DNA of 64,000 nucleotides from UBA12202 sp002691725 (GTDB lineage: Bacteria > Pseudomonadota > Alphaproteobacteria > Puniceispirillales > UBA1172): NCBI GenBank assembly GCA_965660675.1, contig CBFIAU010000004.1:62001-126000 (forward strand). The letters run 5' to 3'. Made by a program: the position numbers and the translations under genes. Position 1 is the stretch's first letter. Each line of letters opens with the position of its first letter. The notes under the pieces are model-generated. The model had not been told where the DNA came from. It searched no databases and saw nothing but the letters and a program-made list of their open reading frames with translations. Below are positions 52,070 through 61,262 of this stretch, piece by piece.

Positions 52070-53587
52070 TTATTTTATCGTGATTGCCATAAAGCGGTCT
52101 CTGCCACTACGATTGATCAGTAAAACAATGCTGGTTTTGCCGTTATCCATTTCACGGCTAATCGCGGCCTCGGCTTTATCCAATGTATCCACGGATGATT
52201 TACCGACACGGCGGATAACATCACCGACTAGCAGGCCAGCATCATCTGCGGCTGAGTCAGCCTCAATACTGGTAATAACAACGCCATTGATATCATCACC
52301 CAGCGAAAACTCTTGGCGTTTTTCAGGAGTCAGTTGCTCTAGCACAAAACCAAGTTTTTCGTTGTTTAGCTCATCACCCGCATCAGGGGCTTGTGGAACT
52401 GATGCTAATAGCCCGGATTCCTCAGCTTCCTCAAGGACACCCAGAGTGACCGATAACGTCAGTTTTTTGCCATCACGCATAACAACAATATCAATCGGCT
52501 TACCAATGGCGGATTCCGCCACAATGCGCGGCAAGCTCCGCATCTCGTCGATTGGCTTTCCGTTAAAGGCAAGCACAACATCACCAGCCTTTATGCCTGC
52601 GATTTCCGCCGGGCCTTCCTTATGAACCGATGAGATCAACGCCCCACGTTCATCTTCAAGACCGAAGCTTTCCGCAATCTCAGGCGTAATCTCTTGAATA
52701 AAGACCCCGAGCCAGCCACGTCTGGTTTGGCCAAAATCAATTAGCTGATCAACCACATTATTGGCAAGATTAGCAGCAATCGCAAAACCAATGCCGACTG
52801 ACCCACCTGATTGTGAGAATATGGCGGTATTAATGCCGATCACTTCACCATCAAGATTGAATAACGGGCCGCCAGAATTGCCGCGATTGATTGAGGCATC
52901 CGTTTGAATAAAATCATCATAAGGGCCGCTGCCAATATCACGGCCACGCGCCGAAATAATGCCCGCCGTGACACTGCCGCCAAGGCCAAAAGGATTACCA
53001 ATTGCCAGCACCCAGTCACCAACCCGCATCTGATCACTATCGCCAAATGATACTGGTTGCAAAACTTCATCAGCAGGATCAATTTTCAAGACAGCAATAT
53101 CGGTCTTCTCATCGCGGCCAATTAACTCCGCATCAAAACTGCGGTCATTATGAAGTGTCACCCTAATCGCATCAGCACCATCAATGACATGATTATTGGT
53201 CACGACATAACCTTCGGCAGAAATAATAAAGCCTGAGCCTAAAGCCTGTGCTGTTCGCGGATTATCTCTATCCTGAAACTCTTCAAAGAAATCTTCAAAA
53301 GGCGAGCCCGGGGGGAATTGTAAAGGGTTGTCGCCATCCCGATTAACCAGAGTTGATGTAGAGATATTAACAACTGACGGGGTTAGCGCCTGAGCTAAAT
53401 CTGCAAAACTCTGTGGCCTGTCGCCAGCGAGTGCCGGGCTCATCACAACAGTGAATAAAAATGCCACTGCCAGACCAAAGTGTAATGCTAAATGCCGGGC
53501 TAAATGCCGGCTTGATTGCCAAGCTTGAAATAGTGAAATGCGGGTATTAATCAACAGATTAGACTGTTTGCCGACATGAGATGTCAT
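52070..53587 (-). CDS. degP: Periplasmic serine protease/chaperone, DegP/HtrA type
   Basis: This 505-residue Do-like protease has an N-terminal signal sequence ending SPALA. The trypsin-like domain contains VVTNNHVIDGAD (His), KTDIAVLKI (Asp) and INRGNSGGPLF (Ser), and two PDZ domains follow (GWLGVFIQEITPEIAESFG; GVVITSIEADSAADDAGLLVGDVI). It degrades or refolds misfolded envelope proteins. GGGAG precedes the ATG. It follows hflC after 141 bases; hflK-hflC-degP is a common alphaproteobacterial order. The signal region has a 12-bp duplication. Confidence 0.95.
   Translation of the reverse strand: MTSHVGKQSNLLINTRISLFQAWQSSRHLARHLALHFGLAVAFLFTVVMSPALAGDRPQSFADLAQALTPSVVNISTSTLVNRDGDNPLQFPPGSPFEDFFEEFQDRDNPRTAQALGSGFIISAEGYVVTNNHVIDGADAIRVTLHNDRSFDAELIGRDEKTDIAVLKIDPADEVLQPVSFGDSDQMRVGDWVLAIGNPFGLGGSVTAGIISARGRDIGSGPYDDFIQTDASINRGNSGGPLFNLDGEVIGINTAIFSQSGGSVGIGFAIAANLANNVVDQLIDFGQTRRGWLGVFIQEITPEIAESFGLEDERGALISSVHKEGPAEIAGIKAGDVVLAFNGKPIDEMRSLPRIVAESAIGKPIDIVVMRDGKKLTLSVTLGVLEEAEESGLLASVPQAPDAGDELNNEKLGFVLEQLTPEKRQEFSLGDDINGVVITSIEADSAADDAGLLVGDVIRRVGKSSVDTLDKAEAAISREMDNGKTSIVLLINRSGRDRFMAITIK
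53487..53510 (-). repeat. Perfect 12-bp duplication in the degP signal region
   Basis: GCTAAATGCCGG at 53487-53498 is repeated at 53499-53510. It encodes a doubled ArgHisLeuAla just before the hydrophobic core of the signal sequence. Confidence 0.8.
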
Positions 53588-53728
53588 GGTTTACTCCCAT
53601 CTATTCATATCAAAAAGATGTCATAGTTTGAAACGTTCATTAAATCCATCTTGCCGAATATTATGTCCATTATTAGGCACAATATCGGCAAAGATAATTA
53701 TATTTAAGGATTGTTTCTTATGCTGGTT

Positions 53729-54607
53729 TTATTTTGCATCAATGATGCCGGACTTATTACCAAAGAAACGGAAGAAGTCACTATCGGGTGAAATCACCAT
53801 TGATGTAGGGTTATCAGCAAATGATGCCCGATATGCCTGCATCGACCGGTAGAAGGAATAAAAATCTTCATCAACACCAAAGGCATCAGCATAGATGGCA
53901 ATGGATTTGCTATCACCACTACCACGAACAATCTCAGACTCACGTTTGGCCTCAGCCAGAATAACCGCCCGTTGCTTATCTGCGGTGGCACGAATTTTCT
54001 GGGCTTCTTCCTCACCCGTTGCGCGGAACTCTTTTGCTTCACGCTCACGTTCGGACTTCATTCTATTGAAAATATTTTGTGAGGTGGCGTCAGGGTAATC
54101 AGCACGTCTGATCCGCACATCGACAATACGAATGCCAAGCGTTTCAGCAGACGTATTAACTTCATCACGGATCGTTGTGATGATCTCATTTCGCTGTTCT
54201 GACAAAATCTCGACCAGAGATTGATTACCGAGAACCCGACGAACCGATGAATCGACCATGGCTTCCAGCCGCTCTTGTGCTGTCCGCACGGTACGAACGG
54301 TTTGATAGAACTTCAACGGATTGACAATGGCGTAGCGCGCATATGTATCCACTTCCAGACGCTTCTGATCTGATAAGATCACTTGCTCTGAGCCTTGCGA
54401 TACCATGGAAAGCACTCGGTTTTCATAAAAAATGACGTTCTGAACGAACGGTAATTTCCAATTCAGCCCAGGTTGTTGCACAGTCCGCTTAGGCTCACCA
54501 AATTGCAACACAATAGCTTGCTGGGTTTGCTGAACAAGGAATAGCGTGTTGTAGGCAAGAAAGCCAATCAGACCTACTGCAATCAGAATATAAGTTTGTA
54601 GTCGCAT
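53729..54607 (-). CDS. hflC: HflC, membrane protease regulator (SPFH/prohibitin family)
   Basis: This 292-residue membrane-anchored protein forms, with HflK, the cage that surrounds FtsH. One N-terminal helix (about 5-23) precedes the SPFH domain (QQTQQAIVLQFGEPKRTVQQPGLNWKLPFVQNV), and a long helix EREREAKEFRATGEEEAQKIRATADKQRAVILAEAKRESEIVRG follows. FYSFYRSMQAYRASF is typical of HflC. It lies 27 bases after hflK. Confidence 0.95.
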   Translation of the reverse strand: MRLQTYILIAVGLIGFLAYNTLFLVQQTQQAIVLQFGEPKRTVQQPGLNWKLPFVQNVIFYENRVLSMVSQGSEQVILSDQKRLEVDTYARYAIVNPLKFYQTVRTVRTAQERLEAMVDSSVRRVLGNQSLVEILSEQRNEIITTIRDEVNTSAETLGIRIVDVRIRRADYPDATSQNIFNRMKSEREREAKEFRATGEEEAQKIRATADKQRAVILAEAKRESEIVRGSGDSKSIAIYADAFGVDEDFYSFYRSMQAYRASFADNPTSMVISPDSDFFRFFGNKSGIIDAK

Positions 54608-54634
54608 GAGTTAATCTCCGTCTTGCTAGGTCTG

Positions 54635-55744
54635 TTATTTCGTTTTGCCAATTTCAGATAGCGGCAGGTAAGGAATAACCCCTGATCCAGCGCCATCATC
54701 AATAATAATTTTGTCAACATTACTCAAAATATCTTCGAGCGTTTCCAGATAAATGCGGTCTTTAGTGACGTCTTTATTCACCAAATATGCCTCATAAACC
54801 TGAGTAAAGCGTGAGGCATCACCCTCTGCCTTATTAACGATCTGCTCAGCATAGGCCTCGGCTTCGGCGATAATCCGTGCCGCCTCACCTCTGGCTCTTG
54901 GGATAATATCATTGCTATATGCTTCTGCTTCGTTTTTCAGCCTGTCTCTATCCTGACGCGCTCTCTGCACCTCATTAAAGGCGTCAATAACATCAACAGG
55001 AGGATCAACAGCCAATAGCTGCACTTCACGAATAATGACACCAGCCTGATACTCATCCAACAAGTCTTGCAGTTGTTGCTTGGCTTGGCCCTGGATTTGC
55101 TCACGACCATCGGTCAGCGCAAATTGAATATCAACACGGCCAACAATTTCACGCATCACCGCTTCTGCTGCAACTTTTGTTGTTTCTTCCGGGTCTGTCA
55201 GGTTAAAGAGATATTTGCCAGCATCACCAATCCGCCAAAACACAACAAAATCAATATCAACAATGTTCTCATCACCAGTGATCATTTCACTTTCAAACGG
55301 CAGATCACGACGATTGCTAGGCCCGCCATCACCAATGCTGCGGAAGCCAATGTTAATGCGGTTATCACGTGTGACTTCGGGGGTTAGTACGGTCTCAATC
55401 GGGTATGGCCAGTGATAATGTAATCCGGGTGGGGTTGTTTTAATCCATTCACCAAAGCGCATGACAACACCCTCTTGCTGGGTATTAACGCGATAAAATC
55501 CAGATGCCAGCCAGCCTAGAACGGCCAGGACAAGCAAAATGATGATGGCGTTGCCACGAAAGAAACTTGGCATAAAGCGGCCAAAGTTATCACGCCCTTT
55601 GCGAAAAAACTCATCAAAATCTGGTCTCTGGTTGCGGGGGCCTTGGCCAGACCCATTAGGCGAGTTGCCCCATGGTCCACCTGAGTTTCCGTTATCATTT
55701 CCCTGATTATTTCCTTGATTATTCCCCTGATTATTCCAAGGCAT
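54635..55744 (-). CDS. hflK: HflK, membrane protease regulator
   Basis: This protein of about 369 residues is the partner of HflC in the FtsH regulator complex. The start at 55744 (MPWNNQG) has GGAG seven bases upstream; the frame runs further to 55813 but without support. The cytoplasmic N-terminus is a Gly/Asn-rich segment with NNQG repeats encoded by 12-bp tandem units. A membrane helix (IIILLVLAVLGWLASGFYRV) and the SPFH domain (EGVVMRFGEWIKTTPPGLHYHWPYP) follow, then a helix rich in Glu and Ala. Confidence 0.95.
   Translation of the reverse strand: MPWNNQGNNQGNNQGNDNGNSGGPWGNSPNGSGQGPRNQRPDFDEFFRKGRDNFGRFMPSFFRGNAIIILLVLAVLGWLASGFYRVNTQQEGVVMRFGEWIKTTPPGLHYHWPYPIETVLTPEVTRDNRINIGFRSIGDGGPSNRRDLPFESEMITGDENIVDIDFVVFWRIGDAGKYLFNLTDPEETTKVAAEAVMREIVGRVDIQFALTDGREQIQGQAKQQLQDLLDEYQAGVIIREVQLLAVDPPVDVIDAFNEVQRARQDRDRLKNEAEAYSNDIIPRARGEAARIIAEAEAYAEQIVNKAEGDASRFTQVYEAYLVNKDVTKDRIYLETLEDILSNVDKIIIDDGAGSGVIPYLPLSEIGKTK
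55692..55739 (-). repeat. 12-bp tandem repeat in the hflK N-terminus
   Basis: Four 12-bp units (55692-55703, 55704-55715, 55716-55727, 55728-55739; core TGATTATTCCCC) encode Asn-Asn-Gln-Gly repeats on the minus strand. Confidence 0.88.
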
Positions 55745-55961
55745 TATGTTCTCCGATCTGGCTGAGATGTGCGTATTCTGGATATTCGTCAGACATGCAT
55801 CTGAAAAGTTCAAATTAGGCGTTCATAGTTAACATAAACAAGTGTCTTGATCATTATATTTGTTCTTTATTGGCTGATTTCAAGAAAGCCTCTTTATTCT
55901 CTTGGCATATTTCCTAAATACATACTAAACAACTAAAGAAATTTATGAAAGCGAGATCATT

Positions 55962-57092
55962 ATGTCACCATCAATAACCGAAGAAGACGTTCTTAAAACG
56001 CTCTCATCCGTGACCATTTCTGGCACAAGTCATGATCTGGTTGCAACAGGTTTGGTATCTGGTGTTGTTGTAAAAAATGGTCACATTGGATTCTCGCTTG
56101 AGGTTGACCCCAAAAAGGTCGAGAAAAGCGAGCCGATCAAGCAAGCCGCAGAAGACGCTCTGCGGGCATTGCCGGGGGTGTTGTCAGCAACCGCCATGCT
56201 GACCGCGCATAACCCGGCGCAAGCCCAACAGCCGCAAGTCTCACCAGCTTCACCAGGCTCACAAGGCGCGGCTCCATCTGAAGCAGCAGCAGAGACCCGC
56301 ATGTATAAGCCAGCAAAACATGTTATTGCCGTCGCCTCCGGCAAGGGCGGTGTCGGCAAATCGACCACTGCTATCAATCTTGCTCTGGCACTTCAACAGC
56401 TAGGACAAAACGTCGCTATTCTTGATGCTGATATTTATGGCCCCTCATTACCTAAACTATTGGGAACAAAAGAACGGCCTCGCGCCGAAAACAATAAATT
56501 GGTGCCGATCAAAGCCCATGGCCTGACGGCGATGTCTATTGGCTTTCTGGTTGATGAGGATGCGCCAACAATCTGGCGCGGGCCAATGGTCATGTCTGCG
56601 ATTGAACAAATGCTGCGTGACGTTGAGTGGGGTGACCCGGATATATTGATTATAGATATGCCGCCCGGCACAGGTGACGCGCAATTAACGCTATCACAGC
56701 GGGCTAGTCTGGCTGGTGCTGTCATTGTCTCAACCCCGCAAGACCTTGCCCTGATTGATGCAAGAAAAGGGCTTAACATGTTTCGTAAAGTTCATGTTCC
56801 AGTGCTGGGTATCATTGAGAATATGAGCTATTTTGTCTGTCCAAACTGTCAAACCTCACATGATATTTTTAGCCGTGGTGGAGCTGAAAAAGAAGCCAAA
56901 GAGCTTGGCGTGCCGTTTTTAGGGGCTATTCCGCTTGAAATGGCAATCCGATCCGGCGCTGATGCTGGCAGCCCTGTTGTTGCCGCAGACCCGGACGGGG
57001 CTAATAGCGCGCCTTATATCAGCATTGCAAAAACGCTACTGGCATCTTTACCCGAACAAAATCGCACTGCCCCGACCATCACCATTAATTAA
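55962..57092 (+). CDS. mrp: Mrp/ApbC-type iron-sulfur cluster carrier ATPase
   Basis: This 376-residue protein is a P-loop NTPase that carries [4Fe-4S] clusters to target proteins. An N-terminal DUF59/MIP18-like domain (about 1-85) and a Pro/Ala/Gln linker lead to the deviant Walker A VASGKGGVGKSTTAINLA (about 123-140), then DADIYGPSLPKLLG, IIDMPPGTGDAQLTL and the cluster-binding CPNC within MSYFVCPNCQTSHDIF. It is divergent from hflK and convergent with folA. Confidence 0.95.
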   Translation: MSPSITEEDVLKTLSSVTISGTSHDLVATGLVSGVVVKNGHIGFSLEVDPKKVEKSEPIKQAAEDALRALPGVLSATAMLTAHNPAQAQQPQVSPASPGSQGAAPSEAAAETRMYKPAKHVIAVASGKGGVGKSTTAINLALALQQLGQNVAILDADIYGPSLPKLLGTKERPRAENNKLVPIKAHGLTAMSIGFLVDEDAPTIWRGPMVMSAIEQMLRDVEWGDPDILIIDMPPGTGDAQLTLSQRASLAGAVIVSTPQDLALIDARKGLNMFRKVHVPVLGIIENMSYFVCPNCQTSHDIFSRGGAEKEAKELGVPFLGAIPLEMAIRSGADAGSPVVAADPDGANSAPYISIAKTLLASLPEQNRTAPTITIN

Positions 57093-57107
57093 TACTGTTT
57101 TGGGGGT

Positions 57108-57638
57108 TTATCTGGAGCGCTCTAAACGCACCAGATCAAATCCTATGGCGCTTTCGGTTGAGGGATGATGCGCGCGGCTGACCTCATTCCAATCAGCACT
57201 ATTCCATTCCGGAAATAAGGCCGCGCCATCTGGCAGTAAATCGACCTCAGTCAGATCAATAACATCCAGATATGGCATAAAAGCAGAATAAATCTCACCC
57301 CCACCGAAAATAACAATTTCCCCAATGCGATCAGATGCTTCGCTGATCCAATCCTCAGCAGCCGCGATAGCATCACCGGCAGAAGATACACAAATCGCGC
57401 CCTCACCTGACCAGTCTTGCTGGCGCGTTAAGACGATATTGGCGCGGCCGGGCAAGGCGCGGCCTATTGATTCAAATGTCCGTCTACCCATGATCAATGG
57501 CCGCCCCATAGTCAGCGATTTCACGCGCGGCAGATCACCGGGGATATGCCAAAGCAATTGCTGGCCGTCACCAATAACTCTATTTTTTGCCATCGCAACA
57601 ACGGCAACAAGCGGATAGCGTGATATTTTATCGGTCAT
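57108..57638 (-). CDS. folA: Dihydrofolate reductase
   Basis: This 176-residue NADPH-dependent enzyme restores tetrahydrofolate. Visible are VVAMAKNRVIGDGQQLLWHIPGDLPRVKSLTMGRPLIMGRRTFESIGRALPGR (active-site Asp in the PGDLP segment) and IVIFGGGEIYSAFMPYLDVIDLTEV. Its start overlaps the thyA stop by four bases (thyA-folA order), which is usual since thymidylate synthase consumes the folate that FolA regenerates. Confidence 0.95.
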   Translation of the reverse strand: MTDKISRYPLVAVVAMAKNRVIGDGQQLLWHIPGDLPRVKSLTMGRPLIMGRRTFESIGRALPGRANIVLTRQQDWSGEGAICVSSAGDAIAAAEDWISEASDRIGEIVIFGGGEIYSAFMPYLDVIDLTEVDLLPDGAALFPEWNSADWNEVSRAHHPSTESAIGFDLVRLERSR

Positions 57639-58429
57639 ACGGCAACCTCTGCGGCAATATGGGGATGCGGATCATAGCCCTCAATGGCGATGTGATCGGC
57701 GCGAAAAGCCTCTAATTGATCAGGCGGATTAATCAATTTTAATTGCGGCAACGGCCTTGGCGCACGTTCACATTGCAACTTGGCTTTATCCAGATGATTA
57801 ACATAGAGATGAGCATCACCCATCGTATGCACAAAGTCGCCAACCTCACATCCCGTCACATGAGCAACCATATGTGTCAGCAGCGCATAACTGGCAATAT
57901 TAAATGGCACGCCCAGAAAAATATCGGCACTGCGCTGATAAAGCTGACATGAGAGCTTATTATCAGCGACGTAAAACTGAAAAAGCGAATGGCATGGCGG
58001 CAAAGCCATTTGTCCAATATCAGCAGGATTCCATGCCGTCACTAGCATGCGCCGCGAATCAGGATTGGTTTTGATCAAATTGACAACATCAGATAATTGA
58101 TCAACTTCACCACCATCAGGGGTTTGCCAGTGCCGCCACTGGCGCCCATAAACCGGCCCAAGATCACCATCCGCATCTGCCCATTCATCCCAAATCCTGA
58201 CCCCATTTTCATTGAGATAGGCGATATTGGTGTCGCCTTTAATGAACCATAGCAATTCATGAATAATTGATTTCAGGTGAAGTTTTTTCGTTGTGACTAG
58301 CGGGAATTCAGCGTTGAGCGGATAGCGGCTTTGCCAGCCAAATACTGATAATGTGCCTGTTCCTGTGCGGTCATCCTTGCGGTGACCATGCGTCAACACA
58401 TGTTCCAATAAATCCAGATAGGCTTGCAT
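57635..58429 (-). CDS. thyA: Thymidylate synthase
   Basis: This 264-residue enzyme methylates dUMP to dTMP. It shows RTGTGTLSVFGWQSRYPL at the N-terminus, YGRQWRHWQTPDGG, the catalytic cysteine in ALPPCHSLFQFYV, and LYQRSADIFLGVPFNIASYALLTHM. The length is the short E. coli type. GAGGAG lies before the ATG. It is followed by folA and is divergent from the tmRNA gene. Confidence 0.97.
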   Translation of the reverse strand: MQAYLDLLEHVLTHGHRKDDRTGTGTLSVFGWQSRYPLNAEFPLVTTKKLHLKSIIHELLWFIKGDTNIAYLNENGVRIWDEWADADGDLGPVYGRQWRHWQTPDGGEVDQLSDVVNLIKTNPDSRRMLVTAWNPADIGQMALPPCHSLFQFYVADNKLSCQLYQRSADIFLGVPFNIASYALLTHMVAHVTGCEVGDFVHTMGDAHLYVNHLDKAKLQCERAPRPLPQLKLINPPDQLEAFRADHIAIEGYDPHPHIAAEVAV

Positions 58430-58478
58430 GATATCTCCTCACCCTTGCATGAATATAAGTTAAGCCGAAGGCTATGTC

Positions 58479-58507
58479 TTGGCAATGCGCAAGAAAGAGA
58501 TTATATT
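58479..58507 (+). promoter_or_regulatory. Sigma-70-type promoter of the tmRNA gene
   Basis: TTGGCA (58479-58484) and TATATT (58502-58507) are 17 bases apart, close to the ideal housekeeping promoter. Transcription would begin near 58514, just before the acceptor piece of the tmRNA. Confidence 0.7.
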
Positions 58508-58513
58508 AGTCTT

Positions 58514-58850
58514 GCTGGTAACAGCTATGGCGATAAACGCGATGCGAAATAGGCAGAGCGGACCCGGGGGCAGTACCCGGCGCCTCCACCATAATTTCTT
58601 TAGGCAATCTTTTATAAGAAACGTTCTATCGGAAAATCTTTATGGGGGCGAGTCAGGATCGACGCATGTAGTAAAGGCAAAGTTTTCGCTCGGCATGGCA
58701 CCACCGATATCGGGCCAAAATAGTAGTTGCAAACGACAACTATGCTCCGGTTGCTGTCGCTGCTTAATTGCGGTTACAAAAACCACTCTTAAACTCCAAC
58801 AGGTTGAGCCCTGTTGGCGGGGTCTGGATTGACCTTGCAACAGAATAATC
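58514..58850 (+). ncRNA. ssrA: Transfer-messenger RNA, circularly permuted two-piece form
   Basis: The permuted tmRNA precursor rescues stalled ribosomes and tags the nascent chain. The acceptor piece comes first and ends CGCCTCCACCA (58581-58591). After about 52 intervening bases the coding piece begins with GGGGGCG (58644-58650). These pair as a 7-bp acceptor stem with a G-U pair at the third position, the alanine identity signal. The T-arm GGACCCGGGGGCAGTACCC precedes the stem. The resume codon GCA is at 58729 and the tag (58729-58767) reads ANDNYAPVAVAA then stop, an alphaproteobacterial-type tag. The outer limits are estimated from the promoter and terminator. Confidence 0.93.
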
Positions 58851-58853
58851 CGG

Positions 58854-58880
58854 CGGCAGGGGTTTTGCCCCTGCCGTTTT
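58854..58880 (+). terminator. Terminator of the tmRNA gene
   Basis: A perfect 9-bp GC-rich stem (58854-58862 with 58868-58876) with a 5-nt loop is followed by TTTTATCTTTT. Confidence 0.9.
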
Positions 58881-58961
58881 ATCTTTTGGCGTTTTATCTT
58901 TTGGCGTTTTATTTTTTGCAGTTTTATATTAGCCGTTTCATTGTTTGGCGTTTTATTTTCC
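58874..58961. repeat. About six tandem 14-15-bp units after the tmRNA terminator
   Basis: Units with core GCGTTTTATCTTTTG begin at 58874, 58889, 58904, 58919, 58933 and 58948. The first overlaps the right arm and T run of the terminator, so the array looks like an amplified terminator tail. Confidence 0.88.
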
Positions 58962-59033
58962 TGAAAACAAAATGGGCATTTGAAAACTGACATAGAATCA
59001 GATTATAGTAATATTCTATGGGGGAATGGTTAA

Positions 59034-59522
59034 ATGTCAGATGAAAATGGTATTAAATCACAAATAAATTATGAGCTACTTGTTGAAAATGCGTTAAAAG
59101 ATGTGGTGCGATCGGCTTTGATGATCACTCAGGAGCAAGGTCTTGCTGGTGAAACTCATTTTTTCATCACTTTTAATACCAATCAGGAATATGTAAATAT
59201 CCCTTTCCGCTTAAAGGAAAGCCATCCTGAAAAAATGACCATTATCATCCAGCATCAGTTCTGGGATTTGGTTGTTGATGACAGTCATTTTGAAATTACC
59301 CTGTCCTTTGGCGGCCAGAAAGAGCATCTCAGCATCCCATTTACCGCTATAACAGAGTTTAATGATCCATCAGCAGGGTTCGGATTACAATTCACCATGA
59401 TGGAAAATAACGATAACGTAGAAGATATCTCAGCAGACGATAGTAACGATACCAACACCGAGGACATTGCCGCCAAAAGCGCCGATATCGTATCATTAGA
59501 TACTTTTCGCAATAAAAGCTGA
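59034..59522 (+). CDS. sspB: SspB, ClpXP adaptor for ssrA-tagged proteins (alpha type)
   Basis: This 162-residue adaptor binds the tmRNA tag and delivers tagged proteins to ClpXP. The N-terminal dimer/substrate domain (about 8-115) has YELLVENALKDVVRSALMITQEQGLAGETHFFITFNT, a tag-groove strand region and IPFTAITEFNDPSAGFGLQF. An acidic Asp/Asn linker and the ClpX-binding tail ADIVSLDTFRNK end the protein, as in Caulobacter SspB-alpha. It lies next to the tmRNA gene, so tag and adaptor are neighbours. A fumarase gene follows after five bases. Confidence 0.93.
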   Translation: MSDENGIKSQINYELLVENALKDVVRSALMITQEQGLAGETHFFITFNTNQEYVNIPFRLKESHPEKMTIIIQHQFWDLVVDDSHFEITLSFGGQKEHLSIPFTAITEFNDPSAGFGLQFTMMENNDNVEDISADDSNDTNTEDIAAKSADIVSLDTFRNKS

Positions 59523-59527
59523 ACCTT

Positions 59528-61144
59528 ATGACTGAATATAAATACAGCCCTATTTTACCCAAAACACGCCCTGAATGTGAGTGGGTGCATATAACATCTG
59601 ATTATGTCGATGAGGTAACGTTAAGCGGCAAATCGGGCGAAACATCATTTTTGCGTGTTCAGCCTGAGGCGCTTAGCCTTATTTCAGAACGTGCATTTAA
59701 GGAAATCTCACATTTTTTGCGGGCCTCTCATCTGGCGCAGTTGCGCGCTATTCTTGATGATAAGGACGCCTCACATAATGATCATTTTGTAGCGCTGGAG
59801 ATGCTCAAAAATGCGGTCATTGCCGCAGATCAGGTGCTGCCGATGTGTCAGGATACGGGAACGGCGATTATCAATGGCGTCCGTGGAGACCGCGTTCTCG
59901 TTGACGGTGATGATGGTGAGGCACTGGCGCGAGGGGTCTGGCAAGTCTATCAGACAAGCAATCTGCGCTATTCGCAAGTGGCGCCGCTTTCCATGTTTGA
60001 TGAGGTGAATACCGCAACAAACCTGCCTGCACAAATTGATCTATATGCTAGCAAGGGCATGGAATATCATCTCGATTTCATTCAGAAAGGCGGCGGCTCG
60101 GCGAATAAAACCTTCTTGTTTCAAAAAACGAAAGCGATCTTGAACCCTGACACGCTAAGCCAGTTTATCGACGAAACCTTGAGAACATTAGGAACAGCCG
60201 CCTGTCCACCCTATCATTTGGCTATTGTTATTGGCGGCACCTCGGCTGAGGCAAATCTGAAAACTGTTAAAATGGCATCGACGCGAGGGCTTGATCATCT
60301 GCCAACATCAGGTGATGGGCTTGGCGCCGGCTATCGTGACCGCGAATGGGAAGACATCATTTTGGGGATTACCCGTGATTTGGGGATTGGCGCTCAGTTT
60401 GGCGGCAAGTATTTTTGTCATGATGTTAGGGTTATTCGTCTGCCGCGTCATGGCGCCTCTTGCCCTGTTGGGATTGGCGTATCATGTTCAGCCGACAGGC
60501 AGGCCATGGCGAAGATTACAGTAGACGGGATTTTCCTTGAAAAGCTGGAACATGATCCAGCGCGTTTCTTGCCGACGGTTGAAATGGACGAAGATGATGC
60601 GGTTGCCGTTGATCTTAATCAACCGATGGATAAAGTTCGCGCCCTGCTCAGCCAGCATCCTGTTAAAACGCGGCTCAAATTGACCGGAACATTGATTGTG
60701 GCGCGTGACAGCGCTCATGCCAAATTACAAGAACGGCTAGAGGCAGATGGCAAACTGCCGGATTATTTTTGCAACCATCCGATTTATTATGCTGGCCCTG
60801 CCAAGACACCCGAAGGCATGGCATCGGGCAGTTTCGGGCCAACCACGGCAGGCCGCATGGATAGCTATGTCAGACGCTTTCAAGAGGCTGGCGGGTCTAT
60901 GATTATGCTGGCTAAAGGCAATCGTAGCCGCGAGGTGCGGGACGCCTGCGCCACCTATGGCGGATTTTACCTTGGGTCTGTCGGCGGCGCGGCGGCAAAA
61001 CTCGCCCTTGATGCTATCCGTAAAGTAGAGGTGCTGGAATATCCTGAACTCGGCATGGAAGCTGTCTGGAAAATTGAGGTGGAAAACTTCCCCGCCTTCA
61101 TCATTATTGACGATAAAGGCAATGATTTTTTCAATCTGAGCTAA
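59528..61144 (+). CDS. Class I fumarate hydratase
   Basis: This 538-residue [4Fe-4S] hydro-lyase interconverts fumarate and malate. The N-terminal alpha part has the cluster cysteine in LPMCQDTGTAI (about 98-108), later ASCPVGIGVSCSADR, and KMASTRGLDHLP. The C-terminal beta part has CNHPIYYAGPAKTPEGMASGSFGPTTAGRMDSYV and GNRSREVRDACATYGGFYLGSVGGAAA. The two-subunit fusion length fits FumA/FumB. It begins five bases after sspB and probably shares its transcript. Tartrate dehydratase is a less likely reading. Confidence 0.94.
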   Translation: MTEYKYSPILPKTRPECEWVHITSDYVDEVTLSGKSGETSFLRVQPEALSLISERAFKEISHFLRASHLAQLRAILDDKDASHNDHFVALEMLKNAVIAADQVLPMCQDTGTAIINGVRGDRVLVDGDDGEALARGVWQVYQTSNLRYSQVAPLSMFDEVNTATNLPAQIDLYASKGMEYHLDFIQKGGGSANKTFLFQKTKAILNPDTLSQFIDETLRTLGTAACPPYHLAIVIGGTSAEANLKTVKMASTRGLDHLPTSGDGLGAGYRDREWEDIILGITRDLGIGAQFGGKYFCHDVRVIRLPRHGASCPVGIGVSCSADRQAMAKITVDGIFLEKLEHDPARFLPTVEMDEDDAVAVDLNQPMDKVRALLSQHPVKTRLKLTGTLIVARDSAHAKLQERLEADGKLPDYFCNHPIYYAGPAKTPEGMASGSFGPTTAGRMDSYVRRFQEAGGSMIMLAKGNRSREVRDACATYGGFYLGSVGGAAAKLALDAIRKVEVLEYPELGMEAVWKIEVENFPAFIIIDDKGNDFFNLS

Positions 61145-61180
61145 GGCAATCCGCTAAACCGCTTAAAACCACACTACATG

Positions 61181-61210
61181 AAACTAAGCCCTATAAAACT
61201 AAGCCATAAA
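61181..61210. repeat. Two tandem 15-bp units after the fumarase gene
   Basis: AAACTAAGCCCTATA (61181-61195) is followed by AAACTAAGCCATAAA (61196-61210), in the gap between fumarase and rpmJ. Confidence 0.75.
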
Positions 61211-61213
61211 ACA

Positions 61214-61237
61214 GAAAAAGCCCGGCAAAACCGGGCT
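61214..61237 (-). terminator. Terminator of rpmJ
   Basis: The stem AGCCCGG/CCGGGCT (61219-61225 with 61231-61237) is followed on the minus strand by TTTTCTGTTTT. It lies 25 bases after the rpmJ stop. Confidence 0.85.
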
Positions 61238-61262
61238 CATTCAACATCATAATCCAACCAAT

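Noticed and set aside
58479..58832. Protein-coding frame over the tmRNA region
   Set aside because: The acceptor stem, CCA end, tag codons, promoter and terminator all show an RNA gene here.
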